In this document: piece by piece, positions 1 to 7,506 of the stretch
Layout of the letters: each line of letters starts with the position of its first letter
Numbering within the stretch: the stretch's first letter is position 1
From: CAZTGB01 sp964612965
GTDB lineage: Bacteria > Patescibacteriota > Microgenomatia > UBA8517
DNA: 64,000 nt
Assembly: GCA_964612965.1 (NCBI GenBank)
Contig: CAZTGB010000004.1
Location: 4,158-68,157 of the forward strand
Direction: 5' to 3'
The notes under the pieces: generated by a model
The model's input: only the letters and a program-made list of their open reading frames with translations
What the model was told of the DNA's origin: nothing
Databases searched by the model: none
Translations under genes and position numbers: made by a program

Positions 1-855
1 AGCGCATCCAAAAACAGATATTAATTTTGAATTTTTGTTCTTCTGTTTTTGTAGTGTCGTTAAAACCTCCTTCAAAGCATTTGGTGTATGAGCAAAGTCA
101 ACAATAATTCTAATTCGTTTATTGTTTTTAATTTCCTGCATTCTTCCCTCAACCCCTTTAAAGTTTTTAATTGCTTTTACAATATCTTTATCTTCAATTT
201 CAAGTTTTTTGGCAACTAAAATTGCAGCTGTTGAATTCAGAAGGTTATATGGCTCATTAAATTTAGATGATACAATTTTCTTCAACTCTCCTTTTAAAGT
301 ATTCTCGTCATACAAAAATATTTCTTTTCTATTTTTTATAAAACTTTTAATGAACCTGTGATATTTTCTATTAATAATTAAGGTTTTTGACCAATTAAAG
401 AGTTTTGCTTTGGCCTTTGCATAATTTGAAAATGTTTTGTGGTAATCAAGATGTTCGTGAGTAATATTAGTTAACACCCCTATTGAATAATTACATCCAA
501 GTGTTCTATGTTGATCAAGTCCGTGGGATGTTGTCTCTAAAACCAAATACTTAACCCCTCTTTTAACCATTTTAACAATTAGGGGTTGAAGAAATTTAGC
601 ATCGGGGGTTGTTACATGAAAACCGGTATCTATCTCTTTACTATCAATAAAAGCACCAACAGTCGAAATTAAAGCAACTCTCCGGCCACCCGCTTTCAAA
701 ATCTCATAAATTAAGTGCGACGTTGTCGTTTTTCCATCAGTTCCGGTTACACCAATCACAATTAGCTTTCGAGCAGGATATCCATTTTTAACCACCCACC
801 AAAATGAATCAAGAAAATGTCTTAAATTTTTGTATTTACCCACAATGCTTAACAT
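1..855 (-). CDS. murE: MurE-like Mur ligase (partial, C-terminus off the window)
   Basis: Cytoplasmic ATP-dependent ligase of peptidoglycan precursor synthesis; the MurE family adds the third stem-peptide residue to UDP-MurNAc-dipeptide. Translating the minus strand gives 285 open codons to the window edge. Seen: the P-loop GTDGKTTT at residues 38-45, a TTPDA motif, the ETTSHGLDQ segment, NITHEHLDYH, GVEGRMQEI and VDFAHTPNAL, all matching MurE rather than MurC/D/F. The ATG at 855 overlaps the upstream phosphatase stop by 7 nt. The P-loop lies about 70 residues earlier than usual, and an in-frame TAA seven codons upstream rules out a longer start, so the N-terminal UDP-binding domain appears to be missing. 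The residue added cannot be told because the C-terminal specificity motif is outside the window. Confidence 0.92.
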   Translation of the reverse strand, partial: MLSIVGKYKNLRHFLDSFWWVVKNGYPARKLIVIGVTGTDGKTTTSHLIYEILKAGGRRVALISTVGAFIDSKEIDTGFHVTTPDAKFLQPLIVKMVKRGVKYLVLETTSHGLDQHRTLGCNYSIGVLTNITHEHLDYHKTFSNYAKAKAKLFNWSKTLIINRKYHRFIKSFIKNRKEIFLYDENTLKGELKKIVSSKFNEPYNLLNSTAAILVAKKLEIEDKDIVKAIKNFKGVEGRMQEIKNNKRIRIIVDFAHTPNALKEVLTTLQKQKNKNSKLISVFGCA

Positions 856-1487
856 AAAGTTTTTAATTTCAAATTATTTTTCTGATAAACAAAGGTGCAA
901 ATTCCACCATTAGGAATAATAACTAAAGGTTTACTAGAAATCGGGACATTAATTGCCTTAAAAAGAATCATTTTCATAACATCGACATGTGTACAAATAA
1001 TCAAAGAGGAAAAATGATCCATAACCTTTAAAAGATCTTGCAGTGCATTCCAAGATCTCTCTTGAACATCCAAATATGTTTCACCTCCAGGGAACGAAGT
1101 TTTTGAAGGATCTGTTATCCAAGCAGTGTAAACATCAGGAAATTTATCTTTTATTTGAGCAACCGTTAAACCAGATGCTTCACCAAAATCAGTTTCCTGG
1201 AGATTTTTATCGATTTTCACTTCAAAGTGTTCAATATCAAAATGTTTCCTAACTATTTCTAATGTTTGTATACTCCTTCTCGCAGGACTTGTACAAAGTA
1301 AAGGTTTTGATAAATCCATTATTTCTCTAAGACCATCTAATTTCCTTAAAAAATCTGGAGTACTATCATCAATAATTTCAGGATCAAAATCTCTTCCCAT
1401 ATAAGCACCACTTTTATTCATCGGTGTAGGAAGATGCCTAATTAGATAGACTTCTTTTTCTGTCATTGTGTCGAAATAGTGTATCAC
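849..1487 (-). CDS. histidine phosphatase family protein (phosphoglycerate mutase-like)
   Basis: Cytoplasmic phosphatase of the histidine phosphatase (PGM/CobC-like) superfamily. Visible marks: N-terminal LIRHLPT (catalytic Arg17-His18; RHLPT replaces the common RHGET), CTSPARRSIQT, ETDFGE (acid/base Glu region) and ICTHVDVMK with the second catalytic His. At 212 residues it has the normal family length. The substrate cannot be told from sequence. It lies 6 nt after ftsI and overlaps murE by 7 nt, so it is translated inside the cell-wall operon, an unusual place for this family. Met8 at 1466 is an equally good start because it leaves the family-like MTEKEVYLIRH beginning. Confidence 0.88.
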   Translation of the reverse strand: MIHYFDTMTEKEVYLIRHLPTPMNKSGAYMGRDFDPEIIDDSTPDFLRKLDGLREIMDLSKPLLCTSPARRSIQTLEIVRKHFDIEHFEVKIDKNLQETDFGEASGLTVAQIKDKFPDVYTAWITDPSKTSFPGGETYLDVQERSWNALQDLLKVMDHFSSLIICTHVDVMKMILFKAINVPISSKPLVIIPNGGICTFVYQKNNLKLKTLC

Positions 1488-1493
1488 ACAACA

Positions 1494-3224
1494 TCAATTT
1501 TCAGGCTGAATTCCTAAATAAGGAAACAGATCCTTTGCAATTGAATACCAAAGTGGAGCTGCAGTTTCACTTGCCCACTGTGAAGATTGTGGTTCAGAAA
1601 GAATGACAATCATTACAAACTTTGGTTTGTCATACGGAGCAAACCCTACAAAGCTTGCATTGGTTTTCTCGGCATCATAGTGTCCCGCAATTGGAATTTG
1701 CGCAGTTCCAGTTTTTCCAGCCACTTTAAATCCTTTCAGATCAGTCCATTTACTCTCCCCGTGGGAAGCCGCCTCACCCATCATGGCAGTTATCTTGTCA
1801 GCAGCCTCAGCGCTTATCACACGAACTCCAGGTGGAGTTTTAACTCCCTCACTCCATCCATCCCCTTCTATCTCCTCAACTATTTTGGGGGTAGTTAAGA
1901 TTCCATCATTAGCAATCGCTGAAACGGCCCTGATCATTCCAATTGGAGTAGTTGCAATTCCCTGTCCGAAAGTAGCTGTTGCAAGATCAACTATATTCCA
2001 GGTTCCTTTTTTTCGAATGGCAGGAGCCGCTTCACCTTGCAAATCAATCCCTGTTAATTTTCCTATTCCGAATTTATCTAAATAATCATACAGTCTGTCA
2101 GATCCTAACTTTTGTCCAACAAAAGCCATTCCAACATTATCTGAGTGTACTATTACATCAACCATTGAAGAATCCTCACGATATTCCCTGTTCCAAGTCT
2201 CGATTGTGTATTTGTCAACTTTTAAAGGTCCCGCACATATATCACACTTTGTGTCAGGTTCAATAACTCCAGCATCAAGTCCAGCAGCCATAACCAATAC
2301 TTTAAATATCGATCCCGGTTCAAAAGAATCTGAAATTGCAGGATTTTTAAAAAGTAAATCACCAAATTTCTGATAACTTCTTGGGTCATACGAAGGACTT
2401 GACTCCATTGCCATTATCTTTCCCGTTGAAGGTTCCATTACAATTACTGTTCCTGCGCGGGCTCCATACTTTTCAATTCCCTCTTTTAGTTTTTCTGAAA
2501 CAGTTAGCTGTATCCTTTTATCTATTGATGTTACAAGATCAACCCCATCAACTGCACTGACATCGCGCCCCTTACCAGATATTATTGGGGCTCCTGCAGC
2601 ATCAACCTCTCCTCCACGAAATCCTGCCTTGCCGGAAAGAGCCAAATTGTAATAACCTTCAATTCCAAAATACCCAACATCGCCCCCTTCGCTATCTTTC
2701 CCCACAAACCCTAAAAGTTGTGCCGCAACTGAAGCTTCAGGATAAAATCTTGCATCATGCGGCTCAAACCCAATCCCATGAATTTTTAAAGCTTCAATAT
2801 TTTTCTTTTTGTCACCATCAATATCCCTTCCCAATGCTATCCAATAAAGGTCACGTCTCTCTAAATTTTCCCTAATTTTATCTATTAAATTAAGTAGCTC
2901 TTCTCTATCGTCTAGATCTTCAACCAAAAAAGGAGCTAGTTTCTCGGCTACACTTTTAGAAGAATCGGTTACTTCCCTGGGGTTAGCAAACACTTGCCAA
3001 GATTCACCCCGAAGTGCCCAAAAACTGCCATCAGGAGCTTTAATGTTACCTCTAGGAGCTGTTAAAACTTCCGAAGATTTATGCTGACTACGTGCGCTTT
3101 CCGAAAGATCGCGCCCTCTTACCACCTGCCAATATCCCAAACGAACAACTAAAGCGATTAAACAAACAAAAAAGACAAAAGAAAGAAACTTAATTTTTGC
3201 TTGCAACATTTGTAGTTTCACCAA
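1494..3224 (-). CDS. ftsI: penicillin-binding protein, septal transpeptidase FtsI/PBP2-like
   Basis: Class B penicillin-binding protein: a membrane-anchored DD-transpeptidase that cross-links peptidoglycan during division. One N-terminal transmembrane helix (about residues 13-31), a PBP dimerisation region (about 55-215) containing APRGNI, then a transpeptidase domain with all three active-site motifs: SIFK (Ser305, Lys308), SDN (361-363) and KTG (504-506). At 576 residues it is normal in length. Its start overlaps the end of ftsL by 35 nt; Met6 at 3209 would shorten this to 20 nt. Position after mraZ-rsmH-ftsL supports FtsI rather than an elongation PBP2 or SpoVD, though sequence alone does not settle that. 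Confidence 0.95.
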   Translation of the reverse strand: MVKLQMLQAKIKFLSFVFFVCLIALVVRLGYWQVVRGRDLSESARSQHKSSEVLTAPRGNIKAPDGSFWALRGESWQVFANPREVTDSSKSVAEKLAPFLVEDLDDREELLNLIDKIRENLERRDLYWIALGRDIDGDKKKNIEALKIHGIGFEPHDARFYPEASVAAQLLGFVGKDSEGGDVGYFGIEGYYNLALSGKAGFRGGEVDAAGAPIISGKGRDVSAVDGVDLVTSIDKRIQLTVSEKLKEGIEKYGARAGTVIVMEPSTGKIMAMESSPSYDPRSYQKFGDLLFKNPAISDSFEPGSIFKVLVMAAGLDAGVIEPDTKCDICAGPLKVDKYTIETWNREYREDSSMVDVIVHSDNVGMAFVGQKLGSDRLYDYLDKFGIGKLTGIDLQGEAAPAIRKKGTWNIVDLATATFGQGIATTPIGMIRAVSAIANDGILTTPKIVEEIEGDGWSEGVKTPPGVRVISAEAADKITAMMGEAASHGESKWTDLKGFKVAGKTGTAQIPIAGHYDAEKTNASFVGFAPYDKPKFVMIVILSEPQSSQWASETAAPLWYSIAKDLFPYLGIQPEN

Positions 3225-3501
3225 GATATATCAAACTGGATGGTTTTGTAAAACCAAGTGACTCACCCTTTTCTTCTAAATCACTTGTTGAAACAGATTT
3301 AACTAAGTCTCCTTGTAAACCACGTCTCTGGGTAATTAAAGTAGCTTGCTTAGTCTGAAGTGAAGCAACCTCAGCACTGGTCGTAACTGATTCAATAGTA
3401 AGTAAAACCGATGATACCGCAAAAATAACTAATGTGATTACAACAACAGTTTTTATGTTGACATATCGCCTTTTAGGCATCATTAATATTTTCTTTTTCA
3501 T
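3190..3501 (-). CDS. ftsL: FtsL-like division protein
   Basis: A 103-residue bitopic protein. It has a short basic cytoplasmic tail (KKKILMMPKRR), one transmembrane helix (about residues 15-34), and then an extracytoplasmic heptad-like coiled-coil segment rich in Val, Leu, Gln and Lys. This architecture, its size and its place between rsmH and ftsI identify it as the FtsL/DivIC-type subunit that with FtsI and FtsW regulates septal peptidoglycan synthesis; FtsL sequences are too divergent for motif proof. The ATG follows a copy of the dispersed AAGCAAAGCTTG element and a TAGAAT box. Confidence 0.75.
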   Translation of the reverse strand: MKKKILMMPKRRYVNIKTVVVITLVIFAVSSVLLTIESVTTSAEVASLQTKQATLITQRRGLQGDLVKSVSTSDLEEKGESLGFTKPSSLIYLGETTNVASKN

Positions 3502-3526
3502 GATATTCTAACAAGCTTTGCTTATA
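3502..3526 (-). repeat. dispersed AAGCAAAGCTTG element, copy 1
   Basis: On the minus strand this reads TATAAGCAAAGCTTG followed by TTAGAATATC directly before the ftsL ATG. AAGC-AAA-GCTT is a small inverted repeat. A nearly identical block, differing at two bases, precedes the gene starting at 34471, and a third related block precedes the gene starting at 62486. Confidence 0.7.
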
Positions 3527-3529
3527 ACT

Positions 3530-4393
3530 CTAATTTGTTTTTTTCAAAACTCTTAATTTAGCACTCCTAGCTTTTGGATTTAAATTAACCTCCATCTCAT
3601 TCGGATAAATTAATTCTCCACCTCCGTATTTCTTGTAAAAATCTTTAACTATCTTGTCCTCTCCCGAATGAAAACTGATTACAACTAAGTAACCGCCCGG
3701 TTCTATTAGGCTATATGCCTTAGGCAGTACACTTTCTAAATTATCAAGCTCGCTATTAACTCCAATTCTTAGGGCTAAAAAGGGGAGTGTCGCCGGGCTT
3801 ATCCCAGGCTTTCCCCTTAAGTTTTTACAAATCTCAAGTAAATCAGATACTTTTTCAAATGGACTTATTTCTCTTTTCTCTATAATCTTTTTTGTAATAA
3901 AACGTGCAGGACCTCTTTCCATTGTTGTTTCAAAAAGTGAAATCAACTGATCCTCCCTTAAGGCATTTAATAAGTCAGAAGCCGCAACACCCTGTGAGTT
4001 TTCATTAAGCCTCATATCAAGTGGGTCATTAGGATTTCCAAAAGAAAATCCACGGGTGTCATCGGTCAAATGAAGGTTAGAAACTCCCAAATCAAATAAT
4101 ATTCCAGATACTTCGACAAAATCGTTTGCAATAGCAATTCGGTCAATATCTATAAAATTTCCAATCTCAAGTTTCCAATTTTTAATTCCTTCTGCCTCAA
4201 GCCGGGATCTAGCGATACCAAGCATTTTAGGATCTCGGTCAATCCCTAAAACCACTCCTCCCGCTTTGGCAATTTGCAAACTATGACCTCCAGTTCCCAA
4301 GGTTGCGTCTATATATTTGCGAGCTTTTTTAATGTGCAACTGCTCTAATACTTCATGAACCATTACCGATTCATGATAATTGTCGTTTTTCAT
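3530..4393 (-). CDS. rsmH: 16S rRNA (cytosine1402-N4)-methyltransferase
   Basis: SAM-dependent methyltransferase that modifies N4 of C1402 in the ribosomal P site. The 287-residue protein carries the family marks: HESVMVHEVL at the N-terminus, the SAM-binding YIDATLGTGGHS, GIDRDP, ILFDLGVSNLHL followed by RGFSF, DPLDMR, and the C-terminal VVISFHSGEDKIVK. Its ATG overlaps the mraZ stop by 4 nt (ATGA), so the two are translationally coupled. This mraZ-rsmH pair is the conserved head of the dcw cluster. Confidence 0.97.
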   Translation of the reverse strand: MKNDNYHESVMVHEVLEQLHIKKARKYIDATLGTGGHSLQIAKAGGVVLGIDRDPKMLGIARSRLEAEGIKNWKLEIGNFIDIDRIAIANDFVEVSGILFDLGVSNLHLTDDTRGFSFGNPNDPLDMRLNENSQGVAASDLLNALREDQLISLFETTMERGPARFITKKIIEKREISPFEKVSDLLEICKNLRGKPGISPATLPFLALRIGVNSELDNLESVLPKAYSLIEPGGYLVVISFHSGEDKIVKDFYKKYGGGELIYPNEMEVNLNPKARSAKLRVLKKTN

Positions 4394-4818
4394 CTTTTAC
4401 TTATCTCCTCAATGTACTGTGATGCCTCTTTTGCTATAACTTTTTCTTTTTCATCCCAAACCTCTTTATTCCAGATCTCTACCCTATCCCCAATTCCTAA
4501 AAAATAAACATCCTCACCCAACCCCGCATATTCAATCAATCTTTCAGGTACAACTATTCTTCCCTGCTCATCAGGTACAATCTCGTAGGCTAACGAAAAG
4601 ATAAAATGCTCCGAACCTCTAACTGGAGCCGTAATTAACTTCTCCTCTCCTGTTATTCTTTTCAAAAGTGCATTCCAACTACTTTTAGCAACCAAAACCA
4701 AACACTCCTCGTACCATTTTGCAATAACAATATTCTCTCCAAGTTCTCGTCGAAGAGGCGCCGGAAGAGATGTTCTGTGATTCACAGGAAGTTTTGCCGG
4801 ATATGTTCCAGAAAGCAT
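4390..4818 (-). CDS. mraZ: transcriptional regulator MraZ
   Basis: DNA-binding regulator at the head of the dcw cluster; MraZ rings bind repeated TGG-type boxes in their own promoter. The 142-residue protein has two AbrB-like repeats: the first with NHRTSLPAPLRREL (about 13-26), the second with PDEQGRIVVPERLIEYAGL (about 80-98). Length is typical. The ATG sits in a 5' leader of about 48 nt with no Shine-Dalgarno sequence. Upstream are a good promoter and three TGGNN boxes spaced 10 bp apart, so autoregulation is likely. Confidence 0.96.
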   Translation of the reverse strand: MLSGTYPAKLPVNHRTSLPAPLRRELGENIVIAKWYEECLVLVAKSSWNALLKRITGEEKLITAPVRGSEHFIFSLAYEIVPDEQGRIVVPERLIEYAGLGEDVYFLGIGDRVEIWNKEVWDEKEKVIAKEASQYIEEISKR

Positions 4819-4828
4819 ATAAGTTATC

Positions 4829-4850
4829 AGTGGAGCCGGGCAGGCTCACT
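4829..4850 (-). other. hairpin in mraZ 5' leader
   Basis: On the minus strand AGTG-AGCC pairs with GGCT-C-CACT around a TGCCC loop: eight base pairs with one bulged C, ending 10 nt before the mraZ start codon. There is no T-tract, so it is not an intrinsic terminator; it may affect translation initiation, since no ribosome-binding site is visible. Confidence 0.5.
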
Positions 4851-4873
4851 CCATTTCTCACCATTACAAACCA
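4849..4873 (-). promoter_or_regulatory. MraZ operator: three TGGNN boxes
   Basis: The minus strand reads TGGTT, TGTAA, TGGTG, AGAAA, TGGAG: three TGGNN boxes (4873-4869, 4863-4859, 4853-4849) separated by exactly 5 nt, one per helical turn. This spacing is the known layout of MraZ binding sites (TGGGN repeats in Escherichia coli). The first box abuts the -10 hexamer and the others cover the start of transcription, a repressing arrangement. Confidence 0.75.
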
Positions 4874-4901
4874 TTTAATAGTATTTTCACAGACATGTCA
4901 A
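4873..4901 (-). promoter_or_regulatory. dcw (mraZ) promoter
   Basis: TTGACA (4901-4896), 17-nt spacer, TTAAAT (4878-4873) on the minus strand, with predicted transcription start near 4866. It lies in the 152-nt gene-free region between the 4971 gene and mraZ. No terminator was seen between the upstream gene and this promoter. Confidence 0.75.
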
Positions 4902-4970
4902 GTGCCTACTTCACGGTTTTCACTAAAATACACGCAAGTTTGTCAATTTGACAAAGAAGATTTACTAAAA

Positions 4971-5618
4971 CTATTCCGTAACAACTTTCTCAGCGTGGGG
5001 CTTACCATCTGAAGCAAACACGGCATAGCCGTTTTGATAAATAACCACACTTGATGGATTTGGTTCCGCAAACGTCATCATTGTTACGAAAAACACACCT
5101 TTAGCGGTTTTTTCTAGTTCATACTTAAATTCCCCGTCAGGCATTGAAAGAGTTGTTGTACCAGTTTGCATTGCAAACTTTGTAGAAAGTTTACCAAGAA
5201 GTTTTCCTTTTTCATCCCTAAACCTCAAAGTAATAGTTCCACCATCAACTCCCTCATCATACCTAAACTTGCCAGACGATTCGGAACCCAGAAGCAAGTC
5301 CTTAATAACATCAGCACCCGTTAGCTTCACCGTCCCAGGAACGCCTTGAGTACGTCCATCAGGAAGAGTGTAGAGAAGTTCATAATCAAGTGAGGCCGCT
5401 TTTTTGACTTTAATTTGAGCAATAGTAAGCTTCAAATAGTGCCCATCGGAAGATGGAACAAGCATTACAATTGGTCTCTCTTCAACCGGAATCTCTTTTA
5501 CAATCTCCTCTTCTGGGGCTCCTCCTTTTTTAGAATTTTTGACCAGAACAAAGGCAACAACCAAAACAAGAAGACCAACCCCAAGAAGAATTAAAGGTAA
5601 ATATTTTTTTAAGTTCAT
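4971..5618 (-). CDS. membrane-anchored extracytoplasmic protein, function unknown
   Basis: 215 residues: a basic N-terminus, one strong transmembrane helix or uncleaved signal anchor (about 7-26), a charged linker (KKGGAPEEEIVKEIPVEE), then a beta-rich domain predicted outside the membrane (for example KLTIAQIKVKKAASLDYELLYTLPDG and TITLRFRDEKGK). It contains no cysteine, so it is not a lipoprotein. I do not recognise the family. Its ATG overlaps the glycyl-tRNA synthetase stop by 4 nt, so it is co-translated with that gene; the pairing looks like operon economy rather than shared function. Confidence 0.8.
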   Translation of the reverse strand: MNLKKYLPLILLGVGLLVLVVAFVLVKNSKKGGAPEEEIVKEIPVEERPIVMLVPSSDGHYLKLTIAQIKVKKAASLDYELLYTLPDGRTQGVPGTVKLTGADVIKDLLLGSESSGKFRYDEGVDGGTITLRFRDEKGKLLGKLSTKFAMQTGTTTLSMPDGEFKYELEKTAKGVFFVTMMTFAEPNPSSVVIYQNGYAVFASDGKPHAEKVVTE

Positions 5619-6976
5619 CCTAGCTTATTCTGAAAATATTCTACTAACTTGTCAATAGCTATTCGCTCTTGCGTCGCAGTATCACGGTCTCGAACAGTAA
5701 CTGAATTATCGTTTAAGCTATCAAAATCAACCGTAACACACCAAGGGGTTCCAATCTCATCTTGCGCAAAGTAACGCTTTCCGATGTTGCCACGTTCATC
5801 CCAAGTAACCACAAAGCTTTTCTTTAAACCACGGTAAACATCACGAGCTTTTTCAACAAGTTCTGGTTTATTTGAAAGAAGTGGAAATACGGCAACTTTA
5901 TAAGGCGCAATTTTAGGGTTTAGTTTTAACACTACCCGACCATCATCCTCATTATATGAATTAAATAAAATTATCCCGGTAAGCCTTGATAAACCAAATG
6001 TCGGCTCTACAACATGTGGTGTGTATTTCTGATTTGTGTAGGGGTCTGCATAATCTAAATCTTTTCCAGAATTCTTTGAATGATTTTTAAGATCAAAATC
6101 CGTTCTATAAGCAATTCCAAACATCTCTTTAAAACCAAATGGATATTTATACTCAATATCCATTGTGCGCTTTGAATAATGTGATCTTTCAAACTCTTCA
6201 TGTTCTCTCCATCGTAAATTTTCCTCTTTAATTCCAAGACTAAGTGCCCAATTCCACATTTCATTCCTCCAATATTCAAAAGTTTCCTCCCATCTTTCTT
6301 TGGGATTTATGAAATATTCAAATTCCATAAGATCAAATTCAAAACTTCTATGAGTAAACTGCCCCATTGTTATTTCGTTTCTATATGCCTTTCCAACCTG
6401 AGCAATACCAAATGGAATTTTGACACGAGTTGAATCCAAAACGTTCTTAAAATTTAAGAATATTCCCTGTGCTATCTCACCCCTCAAATAAGCTAAATTC
6501 TTTCCCTCTTCTAATACTCCCAATTTAACCTCAACTAATTGATTAAATTTTCGTATTTTAGTCCAATTACTTTTACCACACTTGGGGCATAGAATTTTAT
6601 TTTCTTTAATAAGTTCTTCCAATTTCTCAAATGGAAGACCCTCAACCTTAATATCTTTAACATTGTTTTCTATAAGATGATCAGCTCTGGCTCTATTTTT
6701 ACACTCTTTGCAGTCAATGAGTGCCTCATTAAAGCCAGCGATGTGACCTGAGGCGTTCCATACCTCGGGCCTAAGGATTGCTGATGCATCAATACCAACC
6801 ATATCATCTCTATTTAGAACAAAGGTATTCCACCAATAATCCCTAATATTGTTTTTAAGAAGTGTACCCATCGGTCCATAATCCCAAACATTAGCAAGAC
6901 CACCATAAATTTCAGGAGAGGGGTAAACAAAACCTCGTCTTTTGGCGAGTGAAACAACTTTTTCCATTAAATCCAT
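5615..6976 (-). CDS. glyQS: glycyl-tRNA synthetase (single-chain, alpha2 type)
   Basis: Class II aminoacyl-tRNA synthetase charging tRNA-Gly. The 453-residue protein has the dimeric archaeal/eukaryal-like type organisation: an N-terminal catalytic core beginning VVSLAKRRGFVYPSPEIYGGLANVWDY, two Cys pairs (CKEC near residue 88 and CPKCGK near 134) that may bind zinc, motif 2 around QVGKAYRNEI, motif 3 around VVEPTFGLSRL, and a C-terminal anticodon-binding domain beginning APYKVAVFPLL. A TATAAT box (6991-6986) lies 9 nt before the ATG. Confidence 0.97.
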   Translation of the reverse strand: MDLMEKVVSLAKRRGFVYPSPEIYGGLANVWDYGPMGTLLKNNIRDYWWNTFVLNRDDMVGIDASAILRPEVWNASGHIAGFNEALIDCKECKNRARADHLIENNVKDIKVEGLPFEKLEELIKENKILCPKCGKSNWTKIRKFNQLVEVKLGVLEEGKNLAYLRGEIAQGIFLNFKNVLDSTRVKIPFGIAQVGKAYRNEITMGQFTHRSFEFDLMEFEYFINPKERWEETFEYWRNEMWNWALSLGIKEENLRWREHEEFERSHYSKRTMDIEYKYPFGFKEMFGIAYRTDFDLKNHSKNSGKDLDYADPYTNQKYTPHVVEPTFGLSRLTGIILFNSYNEDDGRVVLKLNPKIAPYKVAVFPLLSNKPELVEKARDVYRGLKKSFVVTWDERGNIGKRYFAQDEIGTPWCVTVDFDSLNDNSVTVRDRDTATQERIAIDKLVEYFQNKLG

Positions 6977-6985
6977 ATATGAAGA

Positions 6986-6991
6986 ATTATA
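6986..6991 (-). promoter_or_regulatory. glyQS -10 box, very short leader
   Basis: TATAAT on the minus strand, 9 nt before the glyQS ATG at 6976. A start 7 nt downstream of the box would leave a leader of about 2-3 nt. The -35 region is not convincing. Confidence 0.5.
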
Positions 6992-6995
6992 CCCA

Positions 6996-7469
6996 CTACC
7001 TATTCAAAAACCAAATGGAAAAGTTAAGAACTGTGGCAAAACTTACCCAAAATAGATATGGGATAAGTAAATAGGCAGAAAGTTTATCCAATTTACTAAA
7101 AACCTTAATAGTTCTTACTAAAAGAACTACCAATACAGAAATTATGATTAATCCTCCGAATAAATTTCTAGCTCCAAAGAAAACAGGTGTCCAAATAAAA
7201 TTAAAGAAGAGTTGCCACCAAAATAGATTAAGTGCTGTATCTCTTCCCTTTTTCTTTTTAGATAGCTCTAAAATTCTATAAACTGAAATTCCCATCAATG
7301 TATAAAGAACTGTCCAAACAGGCCCAAATAAATAATTTGGAGGACTAAATGATGGTTTAACTAAACCTGCATACCATGTAGGAATTGAGGCAAATGTAAA
7401 ATAGGATCCAACTACCCCAACCATCTGGCAGAAGATAATAAGTCCAAGAAGTTTAAAAAACTTAAGCAT
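6996..7469 (-). CDS. tspO: TspO/MBR family membrane protein
   Basis: Five-helix integral membrane protein of the tryptophan-rich sensory protein family, which binds porphyrins and related ligands. The 157-residue protein shows the family signature: WYAGLVKPSFSPPNYLFGPVWTVLY and MGISVYRI in helices 1-2, then NFIWTPVFFGARN and a helix ending VLNFSIWFLNR. Length is typical. It starts 37 nt from the divergently transcribed LCP gene. A role in tetrapyrrole or stress signalling cannot be confirmed from neighbours. Confidence 0.93.
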   Translation of the reverse strand: MLKFFKLLGLIIFCQMVGVVGSYFTFASIPTWYAGLVKPSFSPPNYLFGPVWTVLYTLMGISVYRILELSKKKKGRDTALNLFWWQLFFNFIWTPVFFGARNLFGGLIIISVLVVLLVRTIKVFSKLDKLSAYLLIPYLFWVSFATVLNFSIWFLNR

Positions 7470-7496
7470 TAACTAATACTAGTCCTAAGGTATAAT
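7469..7496 (+). promoter_or_regulatory. promoter of LCP gene
   Basis: TTAACT (7469-7474), 16-nt spacer and a consensus TATAAT (7491-7496), placing the start of transcription near 7503, only about 4 nt before the ATG at 7507. No Shine-Dalgarno sequence fits. The -35 box overlaps the start codon of tspO on the other strand. Confidence 0.6.
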
Positions 7497-7506
7497 AATT
7501 GTCTAG

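Noticed and set aside
1587..2875. Several plus-strand frames of 95-103 codons over ftsI
   Set aside because: They are antisense shadows of a gene with complete active-site motifs and show no domain or start signals.
4941..4946. Second TTGACA upstream of mraZ on the minus strand
   Set aside because: No acceptable -10 hexamer lies 16-18 nt downstream.
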